DNA of 64,000 nucleotides from Ruegeria atlantica (GTDB lineage Bacteria > Pseudomonadota > Alphaproteobacteria > Rhodobacterales > Rhodobacteraceae), in assembly GCF_013033965.1 (NCBI RefSeq), contig NZ_WQFE01000001.1, positions 740,167-804,166 of the forward strand. Direction: 5' to 3'. The translations under genes were made by a program, and so were the position numbers. The notes under the pieces are model-generated. The model did no database searches. It was not told the origin of the DNA and worked only from the letters and a program-made list of their open reading frames with translations. This document shows, in pieces, positions 25,620 through 35,028 of this stretch (position 1 is the first letter of the stretch; each line of letters begins with the position of its first letter).

Positions 25620-26900
25620 ATGTTGATCCTGTTTGCCACGCTTGGAATATTGTTGGTCTGCGGAGTTCCAATTGCCTATTCTCTGGGGCTGGCGTCACTG
25701 GCGTATTTCCTGATCGAGGCTCCTGCGGCGACCGGGTTCGTTGTTCAGCGTTTCTTCTCCGGCATCAATAATTATCCGCTGGTTTCACTGCCCTTCTTCA
25801 TCCTGATGGGCTTGGTGATGAATTCCGGAGGCATCACGCGGCGCCTGCTAGACCTGTCCATGTTCTTCGTCGGCCGCCTTAAGGGCGGGCTGGGATTGGT
25901 TAACGTGGTCGGCTCGATGATCTTCGGCGGTATCTCGGGTTCTTCTGCCTCGGATACTGCTTCAATCGGGTCTGTTCTGATCCCTGAGATGGAAAAGCGC
26001 GGATACCCCAAGAGCTTTGCGGCGGGGATCACAGTTGCCTCATCCACAATGGGCATGATCATTCCGCCGTCTGTTCCGATGATCATCTACGCTGTTGCCG
26101 CTGAAGAAAGCATTGGTCGCCTGTTTCTGGGCGGGATCATTCCCGGCATCATGGTTGGCCTGCTGCAGCTGATCGTCGTGTGGTTGTTGGCCAAGAAGAA
26201 CGATTACCCGACCGAAGATGTACCGTTCACGTTGGCCGAGGCAGGGCGACAGGCGCGGCGTTCGGCTGCCGTGGCGTTGATGCCAATCCTGATCGTGGGG
26301 TCGGTTGTATTCGGTTTCGTTACTCCGACCGAGACAGCCGGAGCGGCGGTGGTTTACGGTCTGATCATCGGCTTATTCATCGTCGGCTTCGGCGTTCTCA
26401 AAGATTTGCCGGGGGCCATGCGCCACGCGATCATCATGTCCGCCAAGATCATGATGATCATCGCGTTCAGTCAGGTGTTCATCACTGTACTGGCGCTGGA
26501 ACGTGTACCCAATCAACTGGCCGATTTCGTTTCGGGCCTCGGACTTGGCCCGGTCGCCTTCATGGTTCTGACAGCCATTTTGATCCTGATGGCGGGTACG
26601 TTCATCGACGTTAGTCCCGCCATTCTATTACTGACACCGGTTTTGTTGCCGGTCGCTGAAAAGCTGGGCGTGTCTGGTGTGCATTTTGGTGTGGTGATGG
26701 TCTCGGGACTCGCGGTTGGTGCATGCACACCGCCAGTAGGAAATTGCCTGAATGTCTGCGCTGCAATCTGCCGTATGCCGATCGGAAAGATTTTCGTCGG
26801 TGCCGCGCCGTTCCTGCTGGCAAATGTGGTGGTGCTGATTTTGATCGCGATCTTCCCGCAACTGGTCCTTTGGATACCGGACGCGGTCATGGGTCCGTAG
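25620..26900 (+). CDS. dctM: TRAP transporter large permease, DctM family (first cluster)
   Basis: A 426-residue permease with about 12 hydrophobic segments. FGGISGSSASDTASIGSVLI and PPSVPMIIYAV are characteristic of DctM. The ATG at 25620 is 1 bp after the dctQ stop. An alternative start at 25593 would overlap dctQ and is not needed. Confidence 0.87.
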   Translation: MLILFATLGILLVCGVPIAYSLGLASLAYFLIEAPAATGFVVQRFFSGINNYPLVSLPFFILMGLVMNSGGITRRLLDLSMFFVGRLKGGLGLVNVVGSMIFGGISGSSASDTASIGSVLIPEMEKRGYPKSFAAGITVASSTMGMIIPPSVPMIIYAVAAEESIGRLFLGGIIPGIMVGLLQLIVVWLLAKKNDYPTEDVPFTLAEAGRQARRSAAVALMPILIVGSVVFGFVTPTETAGAAVVYGLIIGLFIVGFGVLKDLPGAMRHAIIMSAKIMMIIAFSQVFITVLALERVPNQLADFVSGLGLGPVAFMVLTAILILMAGTFIDVSPAILLLTPVLLPVAEKLGVSGVHFGVVMVSGLAVGACTPPVGNCLNVCAAICRMPIGKIFVGAAPFLLANVVVLILIAIFPQLVLWIPDAVMGP

Positions 26901-27049
26901 CCACACGGAATTGGGCAGCGGGGTGTCTTCCGGACCTGCCCGGCCTTGGTCAGCCAAAGCCTGAAATCCCCGCACACACCGACGCCTCGGAAGATGGGGC
27001 GCCAAACCTCAACTCCGGCCGGGCCGGACGACACATTAGGAAGACAATT

Positions 27050-27940
27050 ATGCAACGTGCAGGTGTCATTGGATTAGGGGATATGGGCAGCGGGCTGGCG
27101 AAGAACCTGATCAAAAACGGGTTCGAAACCACCGGGTTTGATCTGAGTGAAGCGCGCCTGAAGGCGCTGGCTGAAATGGGCGGAACGCCTGCAGCAAGTG
27201 TTGCAGATGTAGGGGCCAACGCGGATGCAGTCTATGTCATGGTCATGAACGGCGATCAGGCCAAGGCTGTCATTCTTGGTGAAAACGGTCTGGTCCGTCA
27301 CATGGCGCAGGGCGGCGCGGTCATTCTGACCGCCACGATCAAACCGCGTGAGGCCCGCGAGATTGGCGAGGCCATGGTCGGTTCGGGCATCCACCTGATC
27401 GACAGCCCTGTCTCTGGCGGCTTTCCGGGTGCGCAGGGCGGTACACTAACCATGATGGCCGCAGCCCCTGATGCCGTACTGGACGAATTCCAACCAGTGA
27501 TGGAGGCGGTCTCGGCCACTATTCACCGCGTAGGGGACGGGCCCGGCCAAGGTCAGACCGTAAAAGCATGTCTGCAGACTCTGATCGGTTCAATCTTTTC
27601 GGCAACATTTGAGGCGTCGGTTCTTGCCGCCAAGGCGGGCGTGAAGGGCGAAAACCTGTTCAAGGTCTTTTCGACCTCTGGCGCGGGATGCGGATGCACC
27701 AACACGGCGCTGGAGAACATCATCGACCGTAAATTCGAAAACACTGGCTCGGGCATCGGCACCATGCACAAGGACCTGACCATCTCACTGGATCTGGCCG
27801 AAGAGCTCGGCGTTCCAATGCATACTGCTTCATCTGCCATGCAGATTTTCCATGCTGGCAAAACCAAATTCCCCGATGGCGACAACTGGGCCTGCACCCG
27901 CGTGATCGAAGACATTGTCGGCGCTGAGTTGCATCGCTGA
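27050..27940 (+). CDS. NAD-binding beta-hydroxyacid dehydrogenase (3-hydroxyisobutyrate dehydrogenase family)
   Basis: A 296-residue enzyme. The dinucleotide-binding GLGDMGSGLAKNL is at the N-terminus, DSPVSGGFPGAQGGTLT is the substrate-binding motif, and the catalytic Lys is in GQTVKACLQ. Close families include L-threonate and 3-hydroxyisobutyrate dehydrogenases. It follows the TRAP genes by 149 bp and precedes an isomerase by 14 bp, as in tetronate- and inositol-type pathways. It probably oxidises the imported hydroxyacid or a derivative. Confidence 0.8.
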   Translation: MQRAGVIGLGDMGSGLAKNLIKNGFETTGFDLSEARLKALAEMGGTPAASVADVGANADAVYVMVMNGDQAKAVILGENGLVRHMAQGGAVILTATIKPREAREIGEAMVGSGIHLIDSPVSGGFPGAQGGTLTMMAAAPDAVLDEFQPVMEAVSATIHRVGDGPGQGQTVKACLQTLIGSIFSATFEASVLAAKAGVKGENLFKVFSTSGAGCGCTNTALENIIDRKFENTGSGIGTMHKDLTISLDLAEELGVPMHTASSAMQIFHAGKTKFPDGDNWACTRVIEDIVGAELHR

Positions 27941-27954
27941 GAAAGGACAAGAAC

Positions 27955-28818
27955 ATGAAGCTTGGCGTTATCTGTGATGGCATCAGTCGCGACCTGAAAC
28001 ACGCGGTCGATGTGATGGATGAGTTTGACCTCGAATATGCCGAACTGCAATTTGTCGGCGATACGGAGGTTGGCGATCACTCTGCGGATGAGATCAGGGA
28101 AATTGACGCGCTGCTTCGGGATCGGGGCAAGCCTGTATCCTGTCTGTCGCGCCACATCTTCGCGGGAATGACCGGGGCGAACAAACCAGGGGACGACCTG
28201 CACAGCAAGCATATGGATTCTCTGAAGCGCGTGATCGACATGGCACATGTGGTCGGCAGCCCATTGGTTCGCATTATGACCCCCAAGAAAGAGCAAATCC
28301 TTTGGGGGTATGGAGGTGCCGAAAAGTGGAACGTCGCCAAGGGTGCATGGGACGCTATGCTGCCCCTGATTGCACCGGCGATTGACGTTGCCAAGGACGG
28401 CGGAGTGACTTTGGTCGTCGAAACGGGCAACGGGACCATGGTGAATTCGAACTACACCGCCCGTAAGCTGATCGATGATCTGGATGCCAAAGACACGTTA
28501 AAGGTACTTTGGGACCCGGCCAACAATTGCTGGTGTCACGAACAAGCGTTTCCTGCTGGGTATGACGAAGTGAAAGAAGGCTATCTCGGGCACATCCACA
28601 TCAAGGACGTTCAAGTCGATACGCCCCGCGCGACATTGACGGTCAAACAAATGGGCGAAGGCCAACTGGCCGATCAGTTTCAGCCGATGGCGGATGCTCT
28701 GAAAACCGACGCCTATGATGGGGTGATATCATTCGAAAGTGTCTACCACCCCGGTAACGGAAATTTCGAAGACGGTTTCCGCCGCTGTATTGATCGCTTC
28801 AAAGAGCATTTTGGTTGA
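27955..28818 (+). CDS. TIM-barrel sugar isomerase/epimerase (AP endonuclease family 2)
   Basis: A 287-residue protein. Divalent-metal ligands are visible: Glu in VVETGNG, Asp in VLWDPANN, His in HIHIKDV and Glu in SFESVYHPG. The family includes hydroxypyruvate isomerase, inosose dehydratase and tagatose epimerase. The neighbouring dehydrogenase suggests it acts on its product or precursor. The exact reaction cannot be told. Confidence 0.8.
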   Translation: MKLGVICDGISRDLKHAVDVMDEFDLEYAELQFVGDTEVGDHSADEIREIDALLRDRGKPVSCLSRHIFAGMTGANKPGDDLHSKHMDSLKRVIDMAHVVGSPLVRIMTPKKEQILWGYGGAEKWNVAKGAWDAMLPLIAPAIDVAKDGGVTLVVETGNGTMVNSNYTARKLIDDLDAKDTLKVLWDPANNCWCHEQAFPAGYDEVKEGYLGHIHIKDVQVDTPRATLTVKQMGEGQLADQFQPMADALKTDAYDGVISFESVYHPGNGNFEDGFRRCIDRFKEHFG

Positions 28819-28879
28819 ACCTCTGGCGAGACCAAAACGGCCAATCGATGTTCCTCCCAATACATCGTTCGACCGAAAC

Positions 28880-28905
28880 ACAGACCCGTCGTTAGGCGGG
28901 TCTGT
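28880..28905 (+). terminator. rho-independent terminator of the first TRAP operon
   Basis: Perfect 9-bp stem ACAGACCCG/CGGGTCTGT with an 8-nt loop, followed by TTT. It lies about 60 bp after the isomerase stop. Confidence 0.75.
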
Positions 28906-29517
28906 TTTGGGTTTCAGGTGAAAACCGAAAAACGGTCAAAAGATCTGACTCTGCGTGACGACTGAGGAGATGTAGCATTATTTGCCAAAAACATTTCTCT
29001 TTCGGCAATCGTGCCGCGGTATAACTATGGCAGCTTAGGCGGACCGCACCGTAGCGTGGAGATAGTCTGGTCAACATCAGCAAGGGGTAATCGTTGCGCA
29101 GACCCATGGCAGCAATCAGAGCTTTGAAGTCATTCGTGCGCGGCGCAGCATTTGTCAAAATGGGCTCAGTGCTGACCTCGGAGCCAGCGCAGCATCCGTT
29201 CTGATCTAGTCAGATCGTGACGTAGTGGACGGCCCGAAGCGGACTTTGCCTATGACGCCAGACGCTGCGATGCAACATCACCAAACCAGACTTTCGCTGC
29301 AATGCCAAACGTAGTGATGGGCAGGTTTTGACCATTTACGAGCCATCAAATTTTTGCTGCGTTCGTTCGCCAACCACAGGATTGCAACAGCAAACACAAC
29401 CGCCAGAACAACGCACAGCAAGATTGCCTAATTCCCGCCCCAACAGGAGTAGGCGGCGGTAACCGTGCCACCGCCTAATCCAGCTCAAGTGTTTCTGGCT
29501 CTTCCCAGATCCCCATG
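28906..29517. other. intergenic region with repeat remnants
   Basis: No gene could be supported in about 610 bp. It holds a copy of the 36-bp repeat at 29160-29195 and other short pieces related to the dispersed family (CGAAGCGGACTTTGC near 29236, TTTCGCTGC near 29292). Confidence 0.5.
29160..29195. repeat. dispersed repeat shared with 8276-8311
   Basis: Same order of blocks TGGGCTCA, GACCTCGGA and CAGCAT as at 8276-8311, with about 29 of 36 bases identical. Confidence 0.5.
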
Positions 29518-30477
29518 CTATGCAGCCGCCCCAGCCAGACACCGCTGCGCGTCCGCCATGAGCTTCGCCAGAATATCGCCGGCGGGTGCCGCAGAACTGA
29601 TCAGACCGACGCCCTCGCCTGCAAAGGCGGTTGCAACATCAATATCCCCGGTTTCCTGAGCTGCCGCCCATTTTGCGGCTTCAACGCCCGCTTCCAGCTT
29701 CAAGGCGTCTTCTGAGCCGTGCCATTTCTGAATGAACGGGTTGCGCAGAACGCGGCCATTGTACCGGCCGGGCCAGTCGTAACCACGGACCACGTCCACC
29801 ACCCGGGTGCGGATAGTGTCATCACCTGTTGCGGCCATCGCGCGCTTAAGAACACGCGGATGCACCAACGCCTCGTGCGAGGCCCAGAACCGCGTGCCGA
29901 TTACCACCCCATCTGCCCCAAGCATAAGGGCCGCAGCCAGGCCTCGCCCGTCCGTGATACCACCAGCAGCACATAGCAGCGCCGAGGTGTTCTGGCGCGC
30001 AATCTCATCAGCGATCTCGGGAACCAGAGCAAAGGTCCCACGTGCCTCGCCATGGCCGCCAGCTTCCGCCCCCTGGGCGACAATGATGTCCGCGCCGCAA
30101 TCCAGCGCCTGCCGCGCATCGCGCAGGGTCTGGACCTGGCAGATCAGCGGCACACCGGCGTCCTTGATCGCTGGAGCGAATGGTGCCGGATTGCCAAATG
30201 ACAGAAACAGCGCAGCTGGATTACGCGCCAGCACCCGGCCGAGCAGGTGCGGCCGCTCCGCGAGCTTCCAGGTGATCAGCCCGCAGCCTACACGGGCACC
30301 CGCAGCGATATCGAACTGTTGGCCGATCCAGGCGGCATCACCGTAGGCGCCCCCGATCATGCCCAAACCACCGGCGCGGGAGACGGCGCTGGCCAGTGCG
30401 CCGCCCGCAGCAAATGCCATTGGTGCCTGGATCACCGGGCAGGTGATCCCCAACGCCTTTATCAGCCGCGTCTTCAT
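29518..30477 (-). CDS. nitronate monooxygenase-family flavoenzyme
   Basis: A 319-residue TIM-barrel FMN enzyme. PVIQAPMAFAAGGALASAVS is the N-terminal FMN site; QGAEAGGHGE holds the catalytic His; AAGGITDGRGLAAALMLGAD is the phosphate-binding region. It oxidises alkyl nitronates, or in related proteins reduces enoyl groups. It overlaps the tautomerase gene by ATGA and ends the minus-strand operon. A divergent LysR gene is likely its regulator. Confidence 0.83.
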   Translation of the reverse strand: MKTRLIKALGITCPVIQAPMAFAAGGALASAVSRAGGLGMIGGAYGDAAWIGQQFDIAAGARVGCGLITWKLAERPHLLGRVLARNPAALFLSFGNPAPFAPAIKDAGVPLICQVQTLRDARQALDCGADIIVAQGAEAGGHGEARGTFALVPEIADEIARQNTSALLCAAGGITDGRGLAAALMLGADGVVIGTRFWASHEALVHPRVLKRAMAATGDDTIRTRVVDVVRGYDWPGRYNGRVLRNPFIQKWHGSEDALKLEAGVEAAKWAAAQETGDIDVATAFAGEGVGLISSAAPAGDILAKLMADAQRCLAGAAA

Positions 30478-30695
30478 TGCGTCTGCTTTCGATACTCTTG
30501 CACTGGCAGGCCGCCAACGCCCCAGTCTTCCAACGGGACTTCGTCAATTACCACAAAGGTTGTGGCCGGGTTCTTGTCCAGTACGTTATGCAGAAGGTCT
30601 GTGACCCCGACTATCAGCTGCGCTTTTTGATCTGCACTCGGGCCGGTGCCGTCTGGGCCGCCTTCGCGGGTAACTTTGATATTTACATATGGCAT
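30474..30695 (-). CDS. tautomerase-family protein (4-oxalocrotonate tautomerase-like)
   Basis: A 73-residue protein whose mature N-terminus after Met removal is Pro (MPYVNIKVT), the catalytic residue of the superfamily. TTFVVIDEVPLEDWGVGG is typical. It is likely a cytosolic enzyme acting on keto-enol substrates. The stop overlaps the nitronate monooxygenase start; the NTF2-like gene ends 3 bp before its start. Confidence 0.85.
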   Translation of the reverse strand: MPYVNIKVTREGGPDGTGPSADQKAQLIVGVTDLLHNVLDKNPATTFVVIDEVPLEDWGVGGLPVQEYRKQTQ

Positions 30696-30698
30696 CGG

Positions 30699-31079
30699 TC
30701 AGTCCTTTCGCGGAACATAGGAAAACACTTTTGCTACGATGCGCCATTCTGTGCCGTAGCGAACAAGGGTCAGCAGGTCATGGAAATCCCGCCCCATCAT
30801 GGTCATCCGGGCGCTGACACGGGCTAGCCTGTCGCTGGCAAATGCGATCTCCAGAATCTTCTCCTCGCGCGGGTCACCACGCCTGGCTGGTGGTACACGC
30901 CCGTCCACGCGGCCCATATAGGTCTCGAGATCCAGATTCAGTTCATCGCCTTCTGTGGCACAGACATAAGCCAACTGCGGATGGAACACTCTGCGCAACA
31001 TGGTGCTATCGGCCTGGTGGAGGCCTTCGAAATAGACCTCCATCAGTTCGCCGACCTTTTTGTGGTCGGCGGGTGTCAT
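30699..31079 (-). CDS. NTF2-like/SnoaL-fold protein
   Basis: A 126-residue protein that looks like the lumazine-binding-2/NTF2 group: YFEGLHQADSTMLRRVFHP at the N-terminus and YGTEWRIVAKVFSY at the end. The ATG at 31079 overlaps the GST stop codon as ATGA and is preferred over the open-frame start at 31163. It is probably an accessory enzyme of the same pathway. No catalytic residues are obvious. Confidence 0.75.
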   Translation of the reverse strand: MTPADHKKVGELMEVYFEGLHQADSTMLRRVFHPQLAYVCATEGDELNLDLETYMGRVDGRVPPARRGDPREEKILEIAFASDRLARVSARMTMMGRDFHDLLTLVRYGTEWRIVAKVFSYVPRKD

Positions 31080-31687
31080 TGGATCAACCCCTCGGCACGC
31101 ATCGCGGCCTGGGCAGACGGACGGGCAGCACTGCGGCTTACAAATGCCGCCAGCCGGGGCCAACGAGACAGGTCAATGCCGGTGAAGTTCGCCCAGTTCG
31201 AAACTACGAATAGGTAAGCGTCAGCTACCGAGAACTGGTTCGAAACCAACCACTCTCGGCCATCCTCCAGCTGCGCTTCGATCAGGTCGAACTTGCCCGC
31301 AACAGCGGTGCGCGCCGCATCTTTGTCAGCCTCGGACGTGCCGTCTCGGAACAGCGGGCCGAAGGCCTTGTGCAACTCGGTGCCAATCCAGTTGAGCTGT
31401 TCCTGCATCCTGGCCCGTGCCAATGTGCCGATCGCCGGGGAAAGACCCGCTTCGGGATGACTGTCCGCGATGTACTGAAGAATTGCGGCTCCTTCCGTGA
31501 GGACACTTCCATCGTCCAAACCCAGAGCCGGAACGTATCCTTTGGGGTTGATCGTATGATAGTCAGCACCGCTTTCAGTTTGGCCTGCCGCAGTGTCCAC
31601 GGCTTCGATTTCAAACGGGCGGCCGGTTTCATATAGGGCGATATGGCTGGCCAGCGGGCACGCGCCGGGCTTGTAGTAGAGTTTCAT
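31076..31687 (-). CDS. glutathione S-transferase
   Basis: A 203-residue GST. The thioredoxin-like N-domain has LYYKPGACPLASHIAL and the cis-Pro motif GYVPALGLDDGSVLTEGAAI; the helical C-domain includes QFSVADAYLFV. It is a beta-class-like bacterial enzyme. First gene of the coupled operon with NTF2-like, tautomerase and NMO genes, suggesting breakdown of an electrophilic or nitro compound. Confidence 0.85.
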   Translation of the reverse strand: MKLYYKPGACPLASHIALYETGRPFEIEAVDTAAGQTESGADYHTINPKGYVPALGLDDGSVLTEGAAILQYIADSHPEAGLSPAIGTLARARMQEQLNWIGTELHKAFGPLFRDGTSEADKDAARTAVAGKFDLIEAQLEDGREWLVSNQFSVADAYLFVVSNWANFTGIDLSRWPRLAAFVSRSAARPSAQAAMRAEGLIQ

Positions 31688-31796
31688 GACAGTCTCCTGT
31701 GTTGAGCGATGTCATCTGACTACCCGGCAATATGATTGATTGATAATATTATGTTCTCACTATAATGATTAGAAAAACAGATCATGTTGAGAGTCC
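31688..31796. promoter_or_regulatory. divergent GST/LysR promoter region
   Basis: AT-rich 109-bp gap. TATAAT lies at 31761-31766, 31 bp before the LysR start, with TTGATA 15 bp upstream. A LysR-binding site is expected here but was not clearly identified. Confidence 0.4.
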
Positions 31797-32705
31797 ATGA
31801 AACACGACCAACTCATTGCACTGGAGGCCATAGTCTCAACCGGTACCTTTCGCGGTGCGGCTGAGCGACTAAACAAATCACAATCCGCCATCAGCCACAC
31901 CATCCGCCAATTGGAAGAGGAGCTGGAGCTGGAACTGTTCAGCCGCGAAACCTACCGGCCCTCGCTCACACCGGCCGGCGAGATCTTCTATCGAGAAGCC
32001 TCTCGGGTGCTGCGGCAGATGCAAGGGCTCAGAAGCACCGCCGCTCGGTTGCGCGCCCGAGAAGAGCCTGAATTGAATATTGCGGTCAGTGCCACTGTGG
32101 ATCTTGATACTTTTCTGCCAGCGCTTGCCGACACCGGTCGGCGTCATCCCGCAACACATCTTCGGCTGCGTATGGAGATGATGGGCGGCCCGATCGCACG
32201 GCTAATGGAGGGTAAAGCGGATATTGCGCTTGCATCTCTTGACGGGGTGCCTCTGGACGACGTGGAGGCAGAGCCGGTTGCGGAGGTTACCATCCGGCCA
32301 GTGGCCAGCCCCGATCTGAATCTGCCGACCGGTCCGCGTGCAATATCGGCAACTGAGATGCAAAGCCATGTGCAGGTGATTACGGCGGGCACAGGCGGCA
32401 CCGCGCATGAACAGAGCCGTGATCTGCTGCCAGGGGGTCTGAAATGGACCGTATCCGATCTCACGGCCAAGAAAAAAGTGATCCTCGCCGGCCTTGGCTG
32501 GGGCGGCTTGCCCGATCATATGACGGAGGAGGAGCGGCGGTCAGGGATATTGCTTTCCCTGAATCTGGAAGGGTTCCCATTGCGCCGGACCATGATCTTC
32601 AAGATGAGGCGCAGGGACCAGGCAATAGGCGTTGTTGCCGATGAGCTTTGGAACAAAATCGGGCGGCCAATTCGGCCTGAAGCAAGAGTTCCCGAGGACA
32701 GCTGA
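31797..32705 (+). CDS. LysR-family transcriptional regulator
   Basis: A 302-residue LysR protein. ALEAIVSTGTFRGAAERLNK and SQSAISHTIRQLEEELEL form the N-terminal DNA-binding domain. Divergent from the GST/NTF2/tautomerase/NMO operon, which it probably activates. The inducer is unknown. Confidence 0.87.
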   Translation: MKHDQLIALEAIVSTGTFRGAAERLNKSQSAISHTIRQLEEELELELFSRETYRPSLTPAGEIFYREASRVLRQMQGLRSTAARLRAREEPELNIAVSATVDLDTFLPALADTGRRHPATHLRLRMEMMGGPIARLMEGKADIALASLDGVPLDDVEAEPVAEVTIRPVASPDLNLPTGPRAISATEMQSHVQVITAGTGGTAHEQSRDLLPGGLKWTVSDLTAKKKVILAGLGWGGLPDHMTEEERRSGILLSLNLEGFPLRRTMIFKMRRRDQAIGVVADELWNKIGRPIRPEARVPEDS

Positions 32706-33047
32706 TCCTCTGCAACTGAGGTGATCCGCTATCATATTCAGGCAAAAGACGCTTCCCCAGAAGACGCGGTCGGCCCTAACCGGTCATTGAGCATTGCCAT
32801 CCGATGCTGCGACGCGGCCCGTCGAACTTGCCATTCGCTGCGAGGGCAACAGCGGTGGCTTGCTGAACCAGCGCAAGTGGATATCCAGAAACGCATTCTC
32901 CACGCATAACAGCGCCGGAATTTCAGCCTAACCATAGCTTGGGGCCTGTAGTACAATTTAGGTCACTTCGGATCCCGACAACCGAACAGCCCCGGTGCGA
33001 TCATGTCATTCAAGTGAATTGTCGACGGCATTCGCAAGTATCCGCGA
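32706..33047. other. intergenic region with repeat copy 4
   Basis: No gene is seen. A dispersed repeat copy lies at about 32812-32850. Confidence 0.5.
32812..32850. repeat. dispersed intergenic repeat, CATTCGCTGC family, copy 4
   Basis: GCTGCGACGCGGCCCGTCGA, a short variable part, then GCCATTCGCTGCGAGGGCAA. It matches copies 3 and 5 in the GCGGCCC and CATTCGCTGC blocks. Confidence 0.55.
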
Positions 33048-33617
33048 TCACTTGTGCTCCGCTGTAATTAATTCTTGAAACTGAGATACGGTTTGTTGTG
33101 GAACACCGGCTGCTTCAAAGATCGCAGCAGCAAAGCTCACTGGCGCTGTTCCAGGAGCAGTGACAACTCGACCAGACGAAACCGCCGACGCACTTTGAAC
33201 GTAGTGCGAAGCTCCTTCGTACCCCACGGCGTTCTTGATCAAAAATTCCTTGTTGTTCGAAGTATGCGGATTCGCGTTGAGCAATCCAGATCTGGCCAGG
33301 GCCAAGGTGCCACCACAAATTCCTCCTATGGGAACGCCTTTATCATATTGAGCCACAAGCAAGTCCGATATGTCCGGTGCGGCATCAGAATCCCACACGG
33401 TACCGCCAATGACAGCGACTACATCCGGTTGCCAATCGACCAGATCGCTCAATCCATTGGGAACCACAACGGTTATTCCACCCATCGAGCTCAATTGCCC
33501 GGCAGTAGGTGAGAAGTACTCAACGTCGAGTCCATAAAAGGAGCCGCCGATTCCACCTATCATGGCGTACTCCCAGTCTGCGAAGTTGTTTGTAAGTATC
33601 AGTGCAACTTTCGTCAT
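33048..33617 (-). CDS. DJ-1/PfpI-family protein
   Basis: A 189-residue protein of the class I glutamine amidotransferase-like superfamily. The nucleophile elbow is GGICGGTLALARSG, with Cys near residue 98. The ATG at 33617 gives the usual MTKVALILTNNFADWEY start. Family members act as glyoxalases, hydratases, proteases or chaperones; the role here is unknown. Confidence 0.8.
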   Translation of the reverse strand: MTKVALILTNNFADWEYAMIGGIGGSFYGLDVEYFSPTAGQLSSMGGITVVVPNGLSDLVDWQPDVVAVIGGTVWDSDAAPDISDLLVAQYDKGVPIGGICGGTLALARSGLLNANPHTSNNKEFLIKNAVGYEGASHYVQSASAVSSGRVVTAPGTAPVSFAAAIFEAAGVPQQTVSQFQELITAEHK

Positions 33618-33794
33618 TTTGCGGTGCCCCAATTTTAAGTGTGCGTCGGAACATATGGCGAACACGCAAGGTGTGCAACCTTACTTGGTGACCACGTCTC
33701 AAGGCCATTGGCAGTGGATATTGTCGCCTTGGACCCGTCGACAACCCATAGAGACCTTTTATCCGAATCGAAGGACTTAGACGTCTACGCTTAT

Positions 33795-34115
33795 CTACTC
33801 AGTGCTGTAATATTTGCGCCGCGCCTCTTGCTCTATCGCGAGTCTGAGTTCTAGATCGGCCAGTCGCCGCATCTCGATTTTTCGATCAGGGCCAAAGACA
33901 GTCTCAGCTAGTTTTTTGCGCTGTGTTTCCACAGCTTTCTTTAGCTCGATTTCGCGCGGGACTACCCCTTCTTTCGCCATAATTCTGAACCCTGCTCCGA
34001 CGGTCCCGTTGCCGAATTCCGGCTTCAACGGTTGGCCCGCACCGGGCAAATCATCCAATTGCCCTTCGCTCCTGGCTTTTGCAATCTGGCGCTCTGCCAA
34101 GTCAGACCATTTCAT
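33795..34115 (-). CDS. DUF1992 (DnaJ-homologue-like) protein
   Basis: A 106-residue protein matching DUF1992 from start to end: WSDLAERQIAKARSEGQLDD, then LPGAGQPL, and a charged helical C-terminus. DUF1992 proteins are widespread and uncharacterised. It lies divergent from the MarR-family gene. Confidence 0.82.
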   Translation of the reverse strand: MKWSDLAERQIAKARSEGQLDDLPGAGQPLKPEFGNGTVGAGFRIMAKEGVVPREIELKKAVETQRKKLAETVFGPDRKIEMRRLADLELRLAIEQEARRKYYSTE

Positions 34116-34174
34116 AGTGCGTTCCTCAGTTGCGATTTGAAGCCAAGTGCAGCTCTAGCGCTGTCCCAGTGTAT

Positions 34175-34191
34175 TGTCAACTGAGTTGACA
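34175..34191. promoter_or_regulatory. MarR-type operator overlapping a -35 box
   Basis: TGTCAACTGAGTTGACA is a perfect 8-bp inverted repeat around one central base. Its right end is TTGACA, a consensus -35 hexamer, and TATCTC lies 17 bp downstream. It is 51 bp before the MarR gene start. Autorepression is the likely function. Confidence 0.65.
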
Positions 34192-34242
34192 TATTTAGCA
34201 TCGATAGCTATCTCTCGTTCAACGAAAACTGGAGTCGAAAAA

Positions 34243-34722
34243 ATGACATCGGGTAAAAACGCATGCTCGCCAGCGGAGCTTCTTTACGCTGGTGTGCAGC
34301 TCACTCGGCCGCTTTTGCGCAATATCACAGCTCGCGTGGAGGCGGACTTGATGGGTACGGGTGTCAGCGTCGGCCAAAGGGCAATCCTTGAAGTTTTGCT
34401 CGCGGTCGGGCAGGCGACGGCACCGGAAATCACAAGGTTGATCGATGTTTCGAGGCAGTTTGTTGGGCGAGAGCTCAAGACAATGCTGGAGACCGGAATG
34501 GTCACAGCGACGCCAAATCCAGAACATCGCCGGGCACACAATTACGCACTGAGCGCCAAGAGCAAGAAGGTGATCGAGACTATCAGGGAACGCGAAAAAG
34601 CGGAGTTTCGGAGTTTCGCTAACCAGTTTTCCGACGCTGAAATCGCCGCCTACTTCAAGATACAAAAGGCGCTCAACGACAGCTTGTCGTCCGCCCCTGA
34701 GAATGTGGTTGGTGCCGATTGA
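34243..34722 (+). CDS. MarR-family transcriptional regulator
   Basis: A 159-residue winged-helix regulator. ATAPEITRLIDVSRQFVGRE is the recognition helix and RRAHNYALSAKSKKVIETI is the wing and following helix. The ATG at 34243 follows GGAG; the TTG at 34174 lies inside the operator. It probably regulates itself and perhaps the divergent DUF1992 gene. Confidence 0.82.
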   Translation: MTSGKNACSPAELLYAGVQLTRPLLRNITARVEADLMGTGVSVGQRAILEVLLAVGQATAPEITRLIDVSRQFVGRELKTMLETGMVTATPNPEHRRAHNYALSAKSKKVIETIREREKAEFRSFANQFSDAEIAAYFKIQKALNDSLSSAPENVVGAD

Positions 34723-35028
34723 TCAACTCTTATCAGCGCTCTGCATCTCACGTGCAAGCTTCGGGTCCGGACTTTATGTCGAATCCATGAAACATCTCGC
34801 CAAGCGATTTGTGTCGATCACGTCAGAAGCAGATTGGACCCACCTGATTTCACTATCGGCGCACGACGCAATTCGTGCCTCCTGGCGTACCGATTTCTAT
34901 TCCGCGCCAGCAGCTGTGACTTTCAATTGGCGCACAAAAAAACCTGGACCAAGAATGGGCGCTGAATATTTAGTTCACAGCCAATGACATACTAACAAAT
35001 GTCCTGATGAGTGCTGAATTCTCTTTAC
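34723..35028. other. intergenic region, nothing recognised
   Basis: An open frame of about 94 codons crosses this part on the plus strand, but it overlaps the MarR gene and has no family likeness or good start signal. Confidence 0.4.

Noticed and set aside
28892..29158. 88-codon minus-strand open frame downstream of the isomerase gene
   Set aside because: It begins beside repeat remnants and ends near the terminator. It has no recognised domain or start signal.
34703..34987. 94-codon open frame after the MarR gene
   Set aside because: It overlaps the MarR stop region, has no ribosome binding site and no family likeness.
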